A DNA stretch of 64,000 nucleotides from positions 1-64,000 of the forward strand of contig NZ_JADPRZ010000002.1 of the NCBI RefSeq assembly GCF_017347095.1. The letters run 5' to 3'. The stretch's first letter is position 1; every line of letters begins with the position of its first letter. This document shows positions 36,795-45,878 of this stretch, piece after piece. Under the pieces are notes generated by a model, which worked only from the letters and a program-made list of their open reading frames with translations, was not told the DNA's origin and made no database searches. The position numbers were made by a program, and so were the translations under genes. The stretch comes from Sporosarcina sp. E16_8. GTDB lineage: Bacteria > Bacillota > Bacilli > Bacillales_A > Planococcaceae.

Positions 36795-36838
36795 CATCAT
36801 CCACACCCATCTTTTATCCAATGTTTGCCGCTGATTTT

Positions 36839-36876
36839 AGAAAAGAACAAGACTAATGCTGCATCAGTCTTGTTCT
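36839..36876 (-). terminator. Hairpin terminator between prkA and yhbH
   Basis: GAACAAGACT pairs with AGTCTTGTTC, followed by a U-rich tail on the minus strand. It may reduce readthrough from prkA into yhbH-spoVR. Confidence 0.8.
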
Positions 36877-36891
36877 CATCTCTTCCTGGTA

Positions 36892-38787
36892 TTATCGATT
36901 TAACAAACTACCGACATAGCGTAGTAATTCATTTGCAGATATAGAATTATAACCATGCTCATCAATGAGCCTTGCAATCACTTCGTTCACTTTTTTAAGA
37001 TGCGATTCATCCGGTGTTTTTGATGAAGTGGTGATTTTGACGACGTCTTTTAGATCAGCAAACAGTTTCTTTTGAATGGCTTCCCGCAAACGTTCATGAG
37101 AATTGTAGTCAAAACGTTTCCCGCTTCTCGCATAGGCAGAAAGCCGAATGAGGATTTCCTCTCTAAACGCTTTTTTCGCATTTTCCGAAATGCCGATTTG
37201 TTCCTCGATGGATCTCATGAGTTTTTCATCCGGATTCATTTCTTCTCCTGTTAATAAATCCCTCAATTTATTTTTATTGCAATAGGCCTCTACGTTATCA
37301 AGGTAGTTATCCATCAGCGAAATAGCAGATTCTTCATAGGAATATACAAATGCTTTTTGCACTTCTTTCTTGGCAATTTCATCAAATTCTTTTCTTGCGA
37401 TTGCAATATAGTTCATATATTTATCACGGTCTGCCTGCGAAATAGAGGCATGCTGGTCTAGCCCGTCTTTCAATGAACGTAAGACATCAAGTGCATTGAT
37501 TGAAGAAACTTCTTTCCGTATGATAGCTGAGGAAATACGGTTAATGACATAACGCGGATCAATACCATTCATTCCTTCATTCGGAAATTCCTTCTTCAAT
37601 TCCTCCACATCCATTTGATTAAATCCTTCTACATTCTCCCCGTCATAGAGACGCATTTTCTTTACAGTATCAACTCCTTGTTTCTTGGAGTCTTCCAATC
37701 GTGTCAACACTGAAAATATCGCCGCTACCTTTAAAGCATGTGGAGCAATATGAACATGTGTCATATCACTTTCTTTAATCATTTTTTCGTAAATACATTC
37801 TTCCTGACTAACTTTTAGATTATAAGGAATCGGCATCACAATAATTCTGGAGTGAAGGGCCTCGTTCTTTTTATTGGAAATAAATGACCGGTACTCTGTT
37901 TCGTTGGTATGCGCGACAATTAGTTCATCTGCGCTAATCAAGGCGAACCTGCCTGCCTTAAAGTTACCTTCCTGGGTGAGCGATAATAAGTGCCATAAAA
38001 ACTTCTCATCCAGCTTAAGCATTTCCTGAAATTCCATCATACCTCTGTTTGCTTTATTCAATTCACCGTCAAAGCGATAAGCACGCGGATCCGATTCGGA
38101 ACCAAATTCGGCAATTGTGGAAAAGTCGATACTACCCGTTAAATCTGCAATATCCTGTGATTTTGGATCGGAAGGTGTAAATGTTCCAATGCCTACACGT
38201 TTGTCTTCTGAGAAAAAGATTCGTTCTACCAGTACATTTTCAATTTCTCCGTCGTATTCTTGTTCCAGCCGCATTGAATTCAACGGCGACAAGCTGCCTT
38301 CAATACGAATACCATACCCCTCTAAAAAATCTTTGCGCAAGTTCTGCGGGATTAAATGCAGTGGATCTTCATGCATTGGACAGCCTTTGATGGCGTAAAC
38401 CGCACCCTCGTCTGTTTTGGAATAGTTCTCAAGCCCACGTTTCAATAACGTCACGATCGTAGATTTACCACCACTCACGGGACCCATCAATAACAGAATC
38501 CGTTTACGAACCTCTAGTCTTTTAGCTGCAGGATGAAAGTATTCTTCTACAAGTCTTTCGATTGACTCTTCCAGTCCAAAAATCTCTTCTCCAAAAAATT
38601 GATAGAGCCTGTTACCGTCTTTCTCCACTAACCCAGAGCTTTTAATCATATTATAAACACGTGAATGTGCAGTTTGTGCGACTTCTTTTCTGTCCTTAAC
38701 TATGGTTAGGTACTCAGCAAACGTGCCTTCCCACTTAAGTCTGTTTTCTTCTTCTCGGAAGTTTCTCACTTTGTTTAATATATCCAT
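36892..38787 (-). CDS. prkA: PrkA family AAA protein / serine kinase-like
   Basis: A 631-residue AAA-type ATPase with the Walker A LLMGPVSGGKSTIVTLLKRGL near residue 105 and a C-terminal domain reported as kinase-like; B. subtilis PrkA has the same length and is a sporulation protein, more recently linked to AAA protease activity. A TTG/ATG pair begins the frame; the ATG at 38787 has GGAGGG at 6 nt. It is followed by a terminator and then yhbH-spoVR. A SigE-like promoter lies upstream, as expected for mother-cell expression. Confidence 0.95.
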   Translation of the reverse strand: MDILNKVRNFREEENRLKWEGTFAEYLTIVKDRKEVAQTAHSRVYNMIKSSGLVEKDGNRLYQFFGEEIFGLEESIERLVEEYFHPAAKRLEVRKRILLLMGPVSGGKSTIVTLLKRGLENYSKTDEGAVYAIKGCPMHEDPLHLIPQNLRKDFLEGYGIRIEGSLSPLNSMRLEQEYDGEIENVLVERIFFSEDKRVGIGTFTPSDPKSQDIADLTGSIDFSTIAEFGSESDPRAYRFDGELNKANRGMMEFQEMLKLDEKFLWHLLSLTQEGNFKAGRFALISADELIVAHTNETEYRSFISNKKNEALHSRIIVMPIPYNLKVSQEECIYEKMIKESDMTHVHIAPHALKVAAIFSVLTRLEDSKKQGVDTVKKMRLYDGENVEGFNQMDVEELKKEFPNEGMNGIDPRYVINRISSAIIRKEVSSINALDVLRSLKDGLDQHASISQADRDKYMNYIAIARKEFDEIAKKEVQKAFVYSYEESAISLMDNYLDNVEAYCNKNKLRDLLTGEEMNPDEKLMRSIEEQIGISENAKKAFREEILIRLSAYARSGKRFDYNSHERLREAIQKKLFADLKDVVKITTSSKTPDESHLKKVNEVIARLIDEHGYNSISANELLRYVGSLLNR

Positions 38788-38819
38788 CAATTTCCCTCCA
38801 GTCAGGGCATGTTTTATCC

Positions 38820-38849
38820 ATAGTATGCGAGGGGAGAAGTTATAATGAC
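38820..38849 (-). promoter_or_regulatory. SigE-like promoter of prkA
   Basis: On the minus strand GTCATTATA (-35 region, 38841-38849) and CATACTAT (-10, 38820-38827) resemble the SigE consensus (KMATATT, 13-15 nt, CATACAHT). It is about 33 nt before the prkA ATG. Confidence 0.65.
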
Positions 38850-38859
38850 GGTCAATATG

Positions 38860-38911
38860 AAAAGTGCCACATCCAGAAACGGTTCAATCCGTTTCTGAAT
38901 GCGGCACTTTT
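38860..38911 (-). terminator. Terminator of the DUF368 gene
   Basis: AAAAGTGCC..TCAGAAACGG pairs with CCGTTTCTGGATGTGGCACTTTT over more than 20 bp. The stem is symmetric and separates the DUF368 gene from the prkA promoter region. Confidence 0.85.
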
Positions 38912-38913
38912 CA

Positions 38914-39741
38914 CTAATTATTAACGATTGATGCTTTGTTGGGTGAACTGAACATATTCGCGACGACGATACCTGTAAAGAAAGCAATGACACTCATAAC
39001 AAATGGCGTTCCACTTTCGGGAATCCCTGGATAGATGACGAATAACGAACCGACAATAAGTCCGATAATCACAGCAAATGTGATGTACATAAAATGCTTA
39101 AGCAAATAACTGATTGCTTTGCTGCTGACGATGAACCCGACAATGACTCCCGCACCGATAACGGCTATTATGGGTAAATTAAAGTTCGATAATGCACCAA
39201 TTGCCGTCGAGTAGACGCCCAATATCAGCAAAATAAATGAACCGCTAATGCCTGGCAATAGCATGGCCATGCTTCCCGCCCATCCAGCGAAAAAGAGCCC
39301 AATCGCGTTGGAGGCCGTCAAGGATGTAATAACAGCGGTATCTTGTGGTTTAATGAATGCCAGCGAAGCGAGTGCTGCTCCAACCAACAGAATAACTATG
39401 AAATGTTTCCATGTAAAATTCCTCTTCACACCCGCTTGCTTTGTAATGAAAGGTAGCACACCAATGACAAGCCCCATAAAGAAAAACTGAGTAGGTGCAG
39501 GATGATTTTTAAGCAAGTATTCGATTACCCTACTGAACAGTAGAAGTGTAGCACCAATTCCAATCCCTAGTGGCAGTAAAAATCCGATGTGTTTTTTCCA
39601 ATTGCGGCTGAAAAATCCGCTAATCGCTGCTAATAATTCATCATAAATCCCCAAAATGAACGCAATTGTTCCTCCGCTCACGCCAGGAATAAGATCGCTT
39701 ATCCCCATAAAGAATCCGCGATATAAATTTCTCCATTGCAT
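38914..39741 (-). CDS. DUF368 membrane protein, probable undecaprenyl-phosphate translocase
   Basis: A 275-residue membrane protein with about eight segments. The N-terminal motif MGISDLIPGVSGGTIAFILGIYDELL and the repeat-like MLLPGISGSFILLILGVY are the DUF368 signature. The family (PopT in Staphylococcus) has been reported to return undecaprenyl phosphate across the membrane for cell-wall synthesis; applying that here is by family. The longest frame begins 37 residues earlier; ATG 39741 has GGAGGA at 9 nt. Confidence 0.9.
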   Translation of the reverse strand: MQWRNLYRGFFMGISDLIPGVSGGTIAFILGIYDELLAAISGFFSRNWKKHIGFLLPLGIGIGATLLLFSRVIEYLLKNHPAPTQFFFMGLVIGVLPFITKQAGVKRNFTWKHFIVILLVGAALASLAFIKPQDTAVITSLTASNAIGLFFAGWAGSMAMLLPGISGSFILLILGVYSTAIGALSNFNLPIIAVIGAGVIVGFIVSSKAISYLLKHFMYITFAVIIGLIVGSLFVIYPGIPESGTPFVMSVIAFFTGIVVANMFSSPNKASIVNN

Positions 39742-39857
39742 AACTATAGTTCCTCCAATTTCAATTGAATGGTATAAGTATAACACTTTAACGGGTCTAC
39801 GGGTAAGGGGGAGAAATGACAATTTAGGGCAACGACATGTAAAGCTAAGCATCCTTA

Positions 39858-39899
39858 TTGTATAGTTAACTTTACAAAAGGAATAACTTACTATACAAT
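39858..39899 (+). promoter_or_regulatory. Promoter and inverted-repeat operator of the HTH-membrane gene set
   Basis: TTGTATAGT (39858-39866) and ACTATACAA (39890-39898) are perfect 9-bp inverted arms. Between and over them is a promoter TTTACA (39871-39876), 17 nt, TACAAT (39894-39899). The right arm covers the -10 box, so the HTH protein encoded next is the obvious candidate repressor. Confidence 0.8.
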
Positions 39900-39929
39900 C
39901 TATCTAACATGCAGTAAGGAGGAATCTAT

Positions 39930-40136
39930 TTGCTTACAAACCGCGTGAAGGAATTAAGAGCGCGTTTCAATTTGACACAAAGTGGACTTGCCGAAAATGT
40001 CGGGGTAACAAGACAAACAATCGTCTCGCTAGAAAAGGGCAGCTACACCCCTTCCCTGTTGCTAGCTATGAATATAGCGGAGGTGTTTGATATGCCGATT
40101 GAGAGGATTTTTTCGAAGGAGGAGAAGAAGAAATGA
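39930..40136 (+). CDS. Small XRE-family transcriptional regulator
   Basis: A 68-residue helix-turn-helix protein that is almost only the DNA-binding domain: VKELRARFNLTQSGLAENVG, VTRQTIVSLEKGSYTPSLLL, FDMPIERIFSKEE. It starts at TTG with AAGGAGG upstream. Its stop overlaps the start of the next gene (ATGA). It resembles the short HTH regulators found before membrane proteins in Firmicutes. A palindromic operator overlaps its promoter, so autoregulation is likely. Confidence 0.9.
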   Translation: MLTNRVKELRARFNLTQSGLAENVGVTRQTIVSLEKGSYTPSLLLAMNIAEVFDMPIERIFSKEEKKK

Positions 40137-40615
40137 GTATGTACATTACAGTGTTTCTAAGGATTATGCTACTGCTATCTTTCTCGGTAATGGTTTTTGA
40201 TTTTTTAAGGGTTGAGCAGCTATTTATTCAAATGGACCGGGGCTATATTGATGGGTTTGAAGTCTTTATTACAAGGTGGCCAGGGGTTATTTTTATAATA
40301 ATTGCCATTTTATTTGTCATCATAAATATCGTACAATTTATTCTCGTCCGTAGAAACAAACATTCTATCTTGAATGCATTCTTAGCAGCAGAATATGATG
40401 TTTCAGATGAACGAGCTGTTCAAATTACACATAAGGCAGTCAGTAATGCATTCGTCTTTATTTTAGTTTACTCATTTTTCATAATTGGTTCTTACATGTT
40501 CATCCCAAATTATTTTGTTGACTACATTTGGTATCCACTCTTTACAACGGCCTCTATTCCTATAGTTGGATTGCTGACGTATTTGATTTCATTTAAAGTA
40601 CTACAACATAAATAA
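40133..40615 (+). CDS. Membrane protein paired with an HTH regulator (copy 1)
   Basis: A 160-residue membrane protein with four hydrophobic segments (7-25, 50-72, 105-125 and 135-155). It shares DERAVQITHKAVSNAFVFIL and TTASIPIVGLLTYLISF with the next protein (DEREAIITGKAAKNALLAIL; TAASIPITGLITYYFSY), so the two are paralogues. The pattern resembles DUF2178-type proteins, but I am not certain. It is translationally coupled to the HTH gene by a 4-nt overlap. Confidence 0.75.
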   Translation: MSMYITVFLRIMLLLSFSVMVFDFLRVEQLFIQMDRGYIDGFEVFITRWPGVIFIIIAILFVIINIVQFILVRRNKHSILNAFLAAEYDVSDERAVQITHKAVSNAFVFILVYSFFIIGSYMFIPNYFVDYIWYPLFTTASIPIVGLLTYLISFKVLQHK

Positions 40616-40632
40616 AAGGTAGGGGATTTCAG

Positions 40633-41100
40633 ATGAGAAGCTTAACAATAGCTATATCTCTTAGAGTTTTGGTAACTATCACATTTAGTCTTTATGCATT
40701 CAGCATTTTTAATTATGATTCACCTACTTCACTCAGTAGCTCAAACAGTAGCTCAAGACTATATATCATGCTTTCCTTTTTGATTGTCCTAGGGCTCATT
40801 CATTTTCAACAGTATAGATATATAAAGAACAGCCCTGACGGCCGATTTGTTATGAAGGAAATGATTTTGCCTGAATTTAATTCGAATGATGAACGGGAAG
40901 CAATAATAACTGGAAAAGCGGCAAAAAATGCTCTTTTAGCCATACTTATTCTCACGCCTATCGCCCTAGCGACAATGGCATTAATGCTAACTTTCGAAGG
41001 GAAGTTCCCAATTATGTTGACTATACTTACTGCTGCATCCATCCCGATTACCGGTTTGATCACGTATTACTTTTCCTATCGCCATCATTATTTACAATAA
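40633..41100 (+). CDS. Membrane protein paired with an HTH regulator (copy 2)
   Basis: A 155-residue paralogue of the preceding protein with four hydrophobic segments (6-25, 45-62, 98-120, 126-148). A Ser-rich stretch (SPTSLSSSNSSSRLY) lies between segments 1 and 2. The shared SIPI(V/T)GL motif near the C-terminus and the DER(A/E)..I..KA motif before segment 3 suggest the same fold, perhaps acting as a heterodimer. It starts 17 nt after copy 1. Function unknown. Confidence 0.75.
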   Translation: MRSLTIAISLRVLVTITFSLYAFSIFNYDSPTSLSSSNSSSRLYIMLSFLIVLGLIHFQQYRYIKNSPDGRFVMKEMILPEFNSNDEREAIITGKAAKNALLAILILTPIALATMALMLTFEGKFPIMLTILTAASIPITGLITYYFSYRHHYLQ

Positions 41101-41130
41101 GTACCTGACGATACACTTTCAGTCCAAACA

Positions 41131-41168
41131 CAAAAACGCCTAAACAGGTTCATCTGTTTAGGCGTTTT
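41131..41168 (+). terminator. Bidirectional terminator before trhO
   Basis: AACGCCTAAACAG pairs with CTGTTTAGGCGTT, with U/A runs on both sides. It serves the membrane-protein genes and trhO. Confidence 0.92.
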
Positions 41169-41172
41169 CCAT

Positions 41173-42147
41173 TTAAACCGCGTGTGTTTTATTTTTACGA
41201 CGTTCAATTTCTTCAAGACGCTCATCATATTGCTCTACTGTTAAGTTATGCTCAACGAAGTAACGGTTTCGTGGGTGTGTACGGCATTCGTCCGTACAGC
41301 TACGCATATACAAATACTCGTTTTCTTCAGAACAAATGATTTTTGCGTTACATATAGGATTCGCACAGTTCACATAGCGCTCACATGGAGTGCCATCAAA
41401 ATGATCACGGCCAACGATTACATGCTCCACTTGATTGATTGGAACTGCGATTCGCTCGTCAAATACATAACATTGTCCGTCCCAAAGCTGGCCTTTGGCA
41501 ACAGGATCTTTTCCGTACGTGACGATTCCTCCGTGCAATTGACCAACATCTTCGAAACCTTCACGTACAAGCCAACCTGAGAATTTTTCACAACGAATTC
41601 CACCAGTGCAATACGTCAGGATTTTCTTCCCTTCGAACTGTTCTTTATTGTCGCGAATCCATTCAGGCAAATCGCGGAAGTTTTCAATCTCTGGACGAAC
41701 TGCACCACGGAAGTGTCCAAGATCGAACTCATAGTCATTACGTGCATCGATGACAACTGTATCTTCATCTTGCATCTGCTTGTAGAACTCTTCAGGGCTT
41801 AAGTAATTGCCCGTTAATTCATTTGGATTAATATCATCAGGCAAACTCAAGTTAACGATTTCTTCACGAGCTCGCACATGCATTTTTTTGAATGTATGTC
41901 CATCTACTTCGTCGATTTTGTAAACGACATCTTTGAATCGATCATCGTTTCTCATCATGTTCATGTACGCTTCCGTTTGTTCAACAGTTCCCGAACATGT
42001 ACCATTGATGCCTTCAGTACCTAAGATAATACGACCTTTTAAACCAATTTCATTACATGCCGCCAAATGTTCAACAGCTAACGTTTCAGGATCTTCAATC
42101 GATACATATTTGTAATAGAGAAGAACCTGGTATGCGTTTTTTTCCAT
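41173..42147 (-). CDS. trhO: tRNA uridine(34) hydroxylase TrhO (rhodanese family)
   Basis: It hydroxylates U34 of certain tRNAs in an oxygen-dependent way, the first step to 5-methoxyuridine (mo5U) or cmo5U. The N-terminal ferredoxin-like domain (1-100) and rhodanese domain are seen: [19 protein letters not shown], and the active-site loop [18 protein letters not shown] with Cys near 180. A cysteine-rich C-terminal region ([18 protein letters not shown]) follows. At 324 residues it fits the family. Its ATG has GGTGG upstream. Confidence 0.94.
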   Translation of the reverse strand: MEKNAYQVLLYYKYVSIEDPETLAVEHLAACNEIGLKGRIILGTEGINGTCSGTVEQTEAYMNMMRNDDRFKDVVYKIDEVDGHTFKKMHVRAREEIVNLSLPDDINPNELTGNYLSPEEFYKQMQDEDTVVIDARNDYEFDLGHFRGAVRPEIENFRDLPEWIRDNKEQFEGKKILTYCTGGIRCEKFSGWLVREGFEDVGQLHGGIVTYGKDPVAKGQLWDGQCYVFDERIAVPINQVEHVIVGRDHFDGTPCERYVNCANPICNAKIICSEENEYLYMRSCTDECRTHPRNRYFVEHNLTVEQYDERLEEIERRKNKTHAV

Positions 42148-42282
42148 TCATTCCAACCACCTTGTTTTTATAATTGCATGTTATAGCAACAATCGGCTCG
42201 GATTATTCACAAATAATTGTAAATATACAAAAGCAAACCCGTATTTGCAAGATCCGGGACGCTGATATTATAGCACAAACAG

Positions 42283-42489
42283 ACAAAAGCGCAAGCGCAT
42301 GTACAAATAAATGCAATCTAAAGTCACCGCGTCATTTGGCAAAGACTGCATGAGCTACGTCCTGTAGGCCCGCGGCAAGCATAAGGCGGACTAGCGAAGC
42401 TGTGTTTTCCACCCGGGAAGGATGCAATTTTAATCCTTCCTAGCAGGACTGACTTATGACCAGGGACTCTAGGTGTTGGAGTCTGGACG
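42283..42489. repeat. Dispersed repeat family A, copy before the deacetylase gene
   Basis: It starts AAAAGCGCAAGCGCATG, contains CGTCCTGTAGGCCCG, GGAAGGATGCAATTTTAATC, GACTTATGACCAG and ends GTTGGAGTCTGGACG. It is the most complete copy for the GACTTATGACC block. The remaining gap 42490-42737 holds the promoter below. Confidence 0.82.
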
Positions 42490-42601
42490 TAAAAAGCTTC
42501 TTTAGCAACGTTGGCAAAAAAAATATTTACAGTAAAAATATAACCAAATTACCCTTCTAGTCACTAAGATGAATCTCTACCCTCTAATTTTATGTCAATA
42601 C

Positions 42602-42630
42602 TTGGTACATTCTATTTTTTCATGTATACT
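42602..42630 (+). promoter_or_regulatory. SigA promoter of the polysaccharide deacetylase
   Basis: TTGGTA (42602-42607), a 17-nt spacer and TATACT (42625-42630). A TTCGACA (reverse of the Spo0A core TGTCGAA) at 42655-42661 is noted only as a chance-level match. Confidence 0.75.
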
Positions 42631-42737
42631 ATAAAAGTATGTTTAATGATAGATTTCGACATATATATATAACTTTTTGAAACTATTAACGAGACTCACC
42701 CGTCTAACATTTTATAAACAGTAAAGGAGCCTTTAAC

Positions 42738-44249
42738 ATGAAAAATACGCACCGAAAACGCCGTTCATCTTGGATAGACGTTACATTTTCTATTGCTATC
42801 ATCGCATTAACGGTATCAGCCATCTATTTAATTTCACAAACTACTAAAAATGAGGCTTCTTCGTTTCCTAAAAAGGAACAAGCTACGGCTTCGGTCGTTA
42901 TCGATACGATTGACTCCCACTATCCAGGTATTAAAATCATTACGGAAACTTCAAATGATACATATATACCATTCGCCATCCAATATCCACAAAGTTTACA
43001 TAATCCATTCAATGAAGCTATTTCCAAATACATAATAACAGCAAAACAAAACTATTTAACAACAATGGAAGAAAACAAAAAACGTGGTAGTAAATTCACT
43101 GGCGAACTAAACATTTCTTTTGAAACCCTTTCCCATCATTCCGGGAACTATTCTTTTGTTCTTGTTAATAGTAGTTCAACAGGAGGGGCAAACGGTACAA
43201 CTGAAATTCGATCATTTCATTTGAATCCTGAAACAGGAGAAAACTTTACAATTGCAGATGTCTTCGGACGGAATCCGAAAAATCTTGCAACACTTTCTAC
43301 TTTAGTACGTGAAGCAATATACAACGATCCTTTACTAGCTGATCATCTTTTCCCAGAAGAAGTGCATATCCAGACGGAACCAATCTGGGCGAACTTCGAT
43401 AATTTCGCAATCACAGATGAATCTCTTATTCTTTATTTCAATGAATATGAGCTAGCAGCGGGAGCAGTCGGTCCACCAATTATCGCAATTCCATTAAGTG
43501 ATTTAAATAGCTTACTTTCCGATAAACTCCAATTAGTAATTGAAGACACTGATGAGTCTGGGATTACCAAAGATCCGGTAAAGGAGGAAAATACAGCTAC
43601 CCCTCCTAAGGATATAGAGTCCTCGAACAATCAAGGTAATAGTAATAGTGATACTACAGAAGATGGAACGGAAGGATCCAAAGATGAAGTCGATAATAGC
43701 ATCAAACAAATTGCCCTTACATTCGACGACGGACCCGATCCTAAAGTAACCACTCAAATTCTTGAGACTTTGAATAAATACAATGCAAAAGCAACATTTT
43801 TCATGCTTGGTAGCCGGGTTGAATACTACCCTGAAATCGCAAAAAAAGTGCAAGAAGCTGGTCACGAGCTTGGGAATCATACCTGGAACCACCCCGATTT
43901 AACAAAAGCGGGAATGGAAAAGGTTCGCACTGAAATTAACGAGACCTCTTCCATTATTGAAAATGTCACGGGTCAGAAAGTAACTGTATTCAGGCCCCCT
44001 TATGGTGCAGTAAACAAGGCTGTTCGTAGCCAAACAAACTTACCAGTCGTTCTATGGGATGTTGATACGCTTGACTGGAAACATCGTGATCCAAACCAAC
44101 TTCTTGAACATGTAAAAGGTGCAACAAAAGATGGCAGCATTGTTCTTATGCACGATATTCACAAATCAACAGCAGACGGTCTCGATGCAGTCCTAGCTTA
44201 CTTGCAAAGTGAAGGCTATACATTCGTCAAAGTTTCAGAGTTAAAATAA
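42738..44249 (+). CDS. pdaC: Polysaccharide deacetylase with N-terminal DUF3298-like domain
   Basis: A membrane-anchored protein of 503 residues, with a TM helix at about 13-33, a DUF4163/DUF3298-like region (60-265), an acidic Ser/Thr-rich linker (270-320) and a NodB domain (325-500). NodB motifs are TFDDGPDP (metal Asp pair), GNHTWNHPDLTK (His pair), FRPPYGAVN, DTLDWKHRD and VLMHDIHKS. It probably removes acetyl groups from peptidoglycan outside the membrane; the closest B. subtilis match in form is PdaC. Confidence 0.88.
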   Translation: MKNTHRKRRSSWIDVTFSIAIIALTVSAIYLISQTTKNEASSFPKKEQATASVVIDTIDSHYPGIKIITETSNDTYIPFAIQYPQSLHNPFNEAISKYIITAKQNYLTTMEENKKRGSKFTGELNISFETLSHHSGNYSFVLVNSSSTGGANGTTEIRSFHLNPETGENFTIADVFGRNPKNLATLSTLVREAIYNDPLLADHLFPEEVHIQTEPIWANFDNFAITDESLILYFNEYELAAGAVGPPIIAIPLSDLNSLLSDKLQLVIEDTDESGITKDPVKEENTATPPKDIESSNNQGNSNSDTTEDGTEGSKDEVDNSIKQIALTFDDGPDPKVTTQILETLNKYNAKATFFMLGSRVEYYPEIAKKVQEAGHELGNHTWNHPDLTKAGMEKVRTEINETSSIIENVTGQKVTVFRPPYGAVNKAVRSQTNLPVVLWDVDTLDWKHRDPNQLLEHVKGATKDGSIVLMHDIHKSTADGLDAVLAYLQSEGYTFVKVSELK

Positions 44250-44260
44250 GCAATTACTTT

Positions 44261-44292
44261 ACACCCCTGGACTTGATGTTCAGGGGTGTTTT
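44261..44292 (+). terminator. Terminator of the deacetylase gene
   Basis: ACACCCCTG (44261-44269) pairs with CAGGGGTGT (44281-44289), then TTTTC. Confidence 0.85.
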
Positions 44293-44346
44293 CAGCGAAA
44301 TTGATTGCTATAAACTAACGCTTGCTCTATACACAATAGAACACTT

Positions 44347-44369
44347 CTGTTATAATAGTATTAGAACAG
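44347..44369 (+). promoter_or_regulatory. Palindromic operator over the -10 box of the GntR gene
   Basis: CTGTTATAATA-G-TATTAGAACAG is a 23-nt palindrome with one mismatch. The left arm contains TATAAT (44351-44356), the likely -10 box. It is placed 15 nt before the GntR start, after the usual arrangement for autorepressed YtrA-type regulators. The -35 box is weak. Confidence 0.8.
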
Positions 44370-44384
44370 TTAGGAGGTAATTAA

Positions 44385-44768
44385 ATGTTCATCCAAATCG
44401 AACCGGAATCGGATATTCCAATTTACGCACAATTGGCCTCGCAACTAATCGAAGCGATTGCTCGCGGGAAACTGGTAAGTGGAGATGCGCTACCATCCGT
44501 TCGATCATTAGCAGCAGACCTTGGCATGAATATGCATACCGTCAATAAGGCTTACCATGAACTTGAAAGAAAAGAAATCATTCGGATCGTTCCAAAATCA
44601 GGGGCTATCGTCAATCCTCTTTCAAAAGATAAGATTCGTGTGGACCATCTTGAAAGAATCTCCATAGAAATCAAACCAATCATCATCGAAGCAATCGTAC
44701 TCGGGATGAACCCCGAAGCTATTAATAAACTTATTTCATCTATTATTTTATCTATTAAGGAGGAGTAA
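44385..44768 (+). CDS. GntR-family regulator, YtrA type
   Basis: A 127-residue regulator with a winged helix (DIPIYAQLASQLIEAIARGK, LPSVRSLAADLGMNMHTVNK, ELERKEIIRIVPKSGAIV) and a short C-terminal helical tail, the form of the YtrA subfamily. These usually sit before membrane proteins or ABC transporters they control. Here the next gene starts 3 nt after its stop and is a DUF1648 membrane protein. ATG has AGGAGG upstream. Confidence 0.92.
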   Translation: MFIQIEPESDIPIYAQLASQLIEAIARGKLVSGDALPSVRSLAADLGMNMHTVNKAYHELERKEIIRIVPKSGAIVNPLSKDKIRVDHLERISIEIKPIIIEAIVLGMNPEAINKLISSIILSIKEE

Positions 44769-44771
44769 AGA

Positions 44772-45878
44772 ATGGGGATTACTATTTTTTTAGTCATGAT
44801 AGGTTTTATCTTTGTACTGCAATCTGCCATCCCATTTTTATTGAGACGAACAATTGCGTTCGGTGTAACGATTCCAGAAGGTCATACAGACGACCCTACA
44901 ATTGCATCATTCAAGAAAATATATGCTGCAACTATTTTCATTACCGGTCTCATTTCACTAATTGCTTATTTTACCTGGGCCAACATAAGCAGCCTGACGG
45001 AAGGCAAAATCATCTTAACTGGATTAGCGATTCAGTTTGGTATCCTCTTTTTGAGTATGGGACTCTATTTTTACTTTCACGCAAAAACAACACATCTGAA
45101 ACAAATCAATGAATGGGGTTTACATTTGAAACAAGTCCGAATTGCTGATTTAGCAATCCGAACAAAAAATGAAATGCTTCCTTCGTTTGTCTATGCAATA
45201 CCAATGATTATTACTATTGGCCTTATCGCCTATACCGCAACCCAATACGCTAGTATGCCTAGTATGATTCCAACGCATTGGGGGCCAAGTGGCCAAGCTG
45301 ATGCCTTTAGCCCGAAAACACCCTTTTCTGTAATTGCCCTTCTGCTCATTCTGTTGATTATGCAAGGAATGATGCTAGGAATCAATGCATTCATAAAAAA
45401 ATCCGGCATCAAGTTAAATGCCGCAAAACGAAAAACATCTCAAGTTCAACAATTGTCGTTCCGTAAATACACAAGTTGGTTACTATTTATGACAAGCGTA
45501 CTAATGACCGTCCTTTTCGGATTCCTACAGCTTACAACAATCCATGAAGGACTTGGAAATGCGGCGCTCATGCTCGCGTTGCCGCTAGGATTTTCACTAA
45601 TTATCCTAGTCGCGACAGCTGTATATGCTTTCAAAGTCGGTCAGAGTGGCTCACGGATCAATGTCGAGATTGAATATGATTCTATTACTGGTATCACTGA
45701 CGTGGATGACGATAAGTACTGGAAAGCCGGGGTCTTTTATGTGAATAAAGACGATTCTTCCATTTTTGTTGAGAAACGATTTGGTGTAGGCTGGACAATC
45801 AACTTTGCTAATCCGATCGGTTACATTATCCTGTTTGGTCCACTGCTACTCATCCTAGCTATTTCTTTCTTTTTATAG
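44772..45878 (+). CDS. DUF1648/DUF5808-domain membrane protein
   Basis: A 368-residue membrane protein with about eight hydrophobic segments. The DUF1648 motif is MPSMIPTHWGPSGQADAFSPK near residue 160, and the DUF5808-like tail has DDDKYWKAGVFYVNKDDSS and FVEKRFGVGWTINFANP. The family is related to the SdpI immunity/signalling proteins. It is directly behind the GntR gene (3-nt gap, GGAGGAG), so it is the likely target of that regulator. Confidence 0.87.
   Translation: MGITIFLVMIGFIFVLQSAIPFLLRRTIAFGVTIPEGHTDDPTIASFKKIYAATIFITGLISLIAYFTWANISSLTEGKIILTGLAIQFGILFLSMGLYFYFHAKTTHLKQINEWGLHLKQVRIADLAIRTKNEMLPSFVYAIPMIITIGLIAYTATQYASMPSMIPTHWGPSGQADAFSPKTPFSVIALLLILLIMQGMMLGINAFIKKSGIKLNAAKRKTSQVQQLSFRKYTSWLLFMTSVLMTVLFGFLQLTTIHEGLGNAALMLALPLGFSLIILVATAVYAFKVGQSGSRINVEIEYDSITGITDVDDDKYWKAGVFYVNKDDSSIFVEKRFGVGWTINFANPIGYIILFGPLLLILAISFFL

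Noticed and set aside
42655..42661. Spo0A box at the deacetylase promoter
   Set aside because: A 7-mer of this kind is expected about eight times by chance in a window of this size counting both strands.
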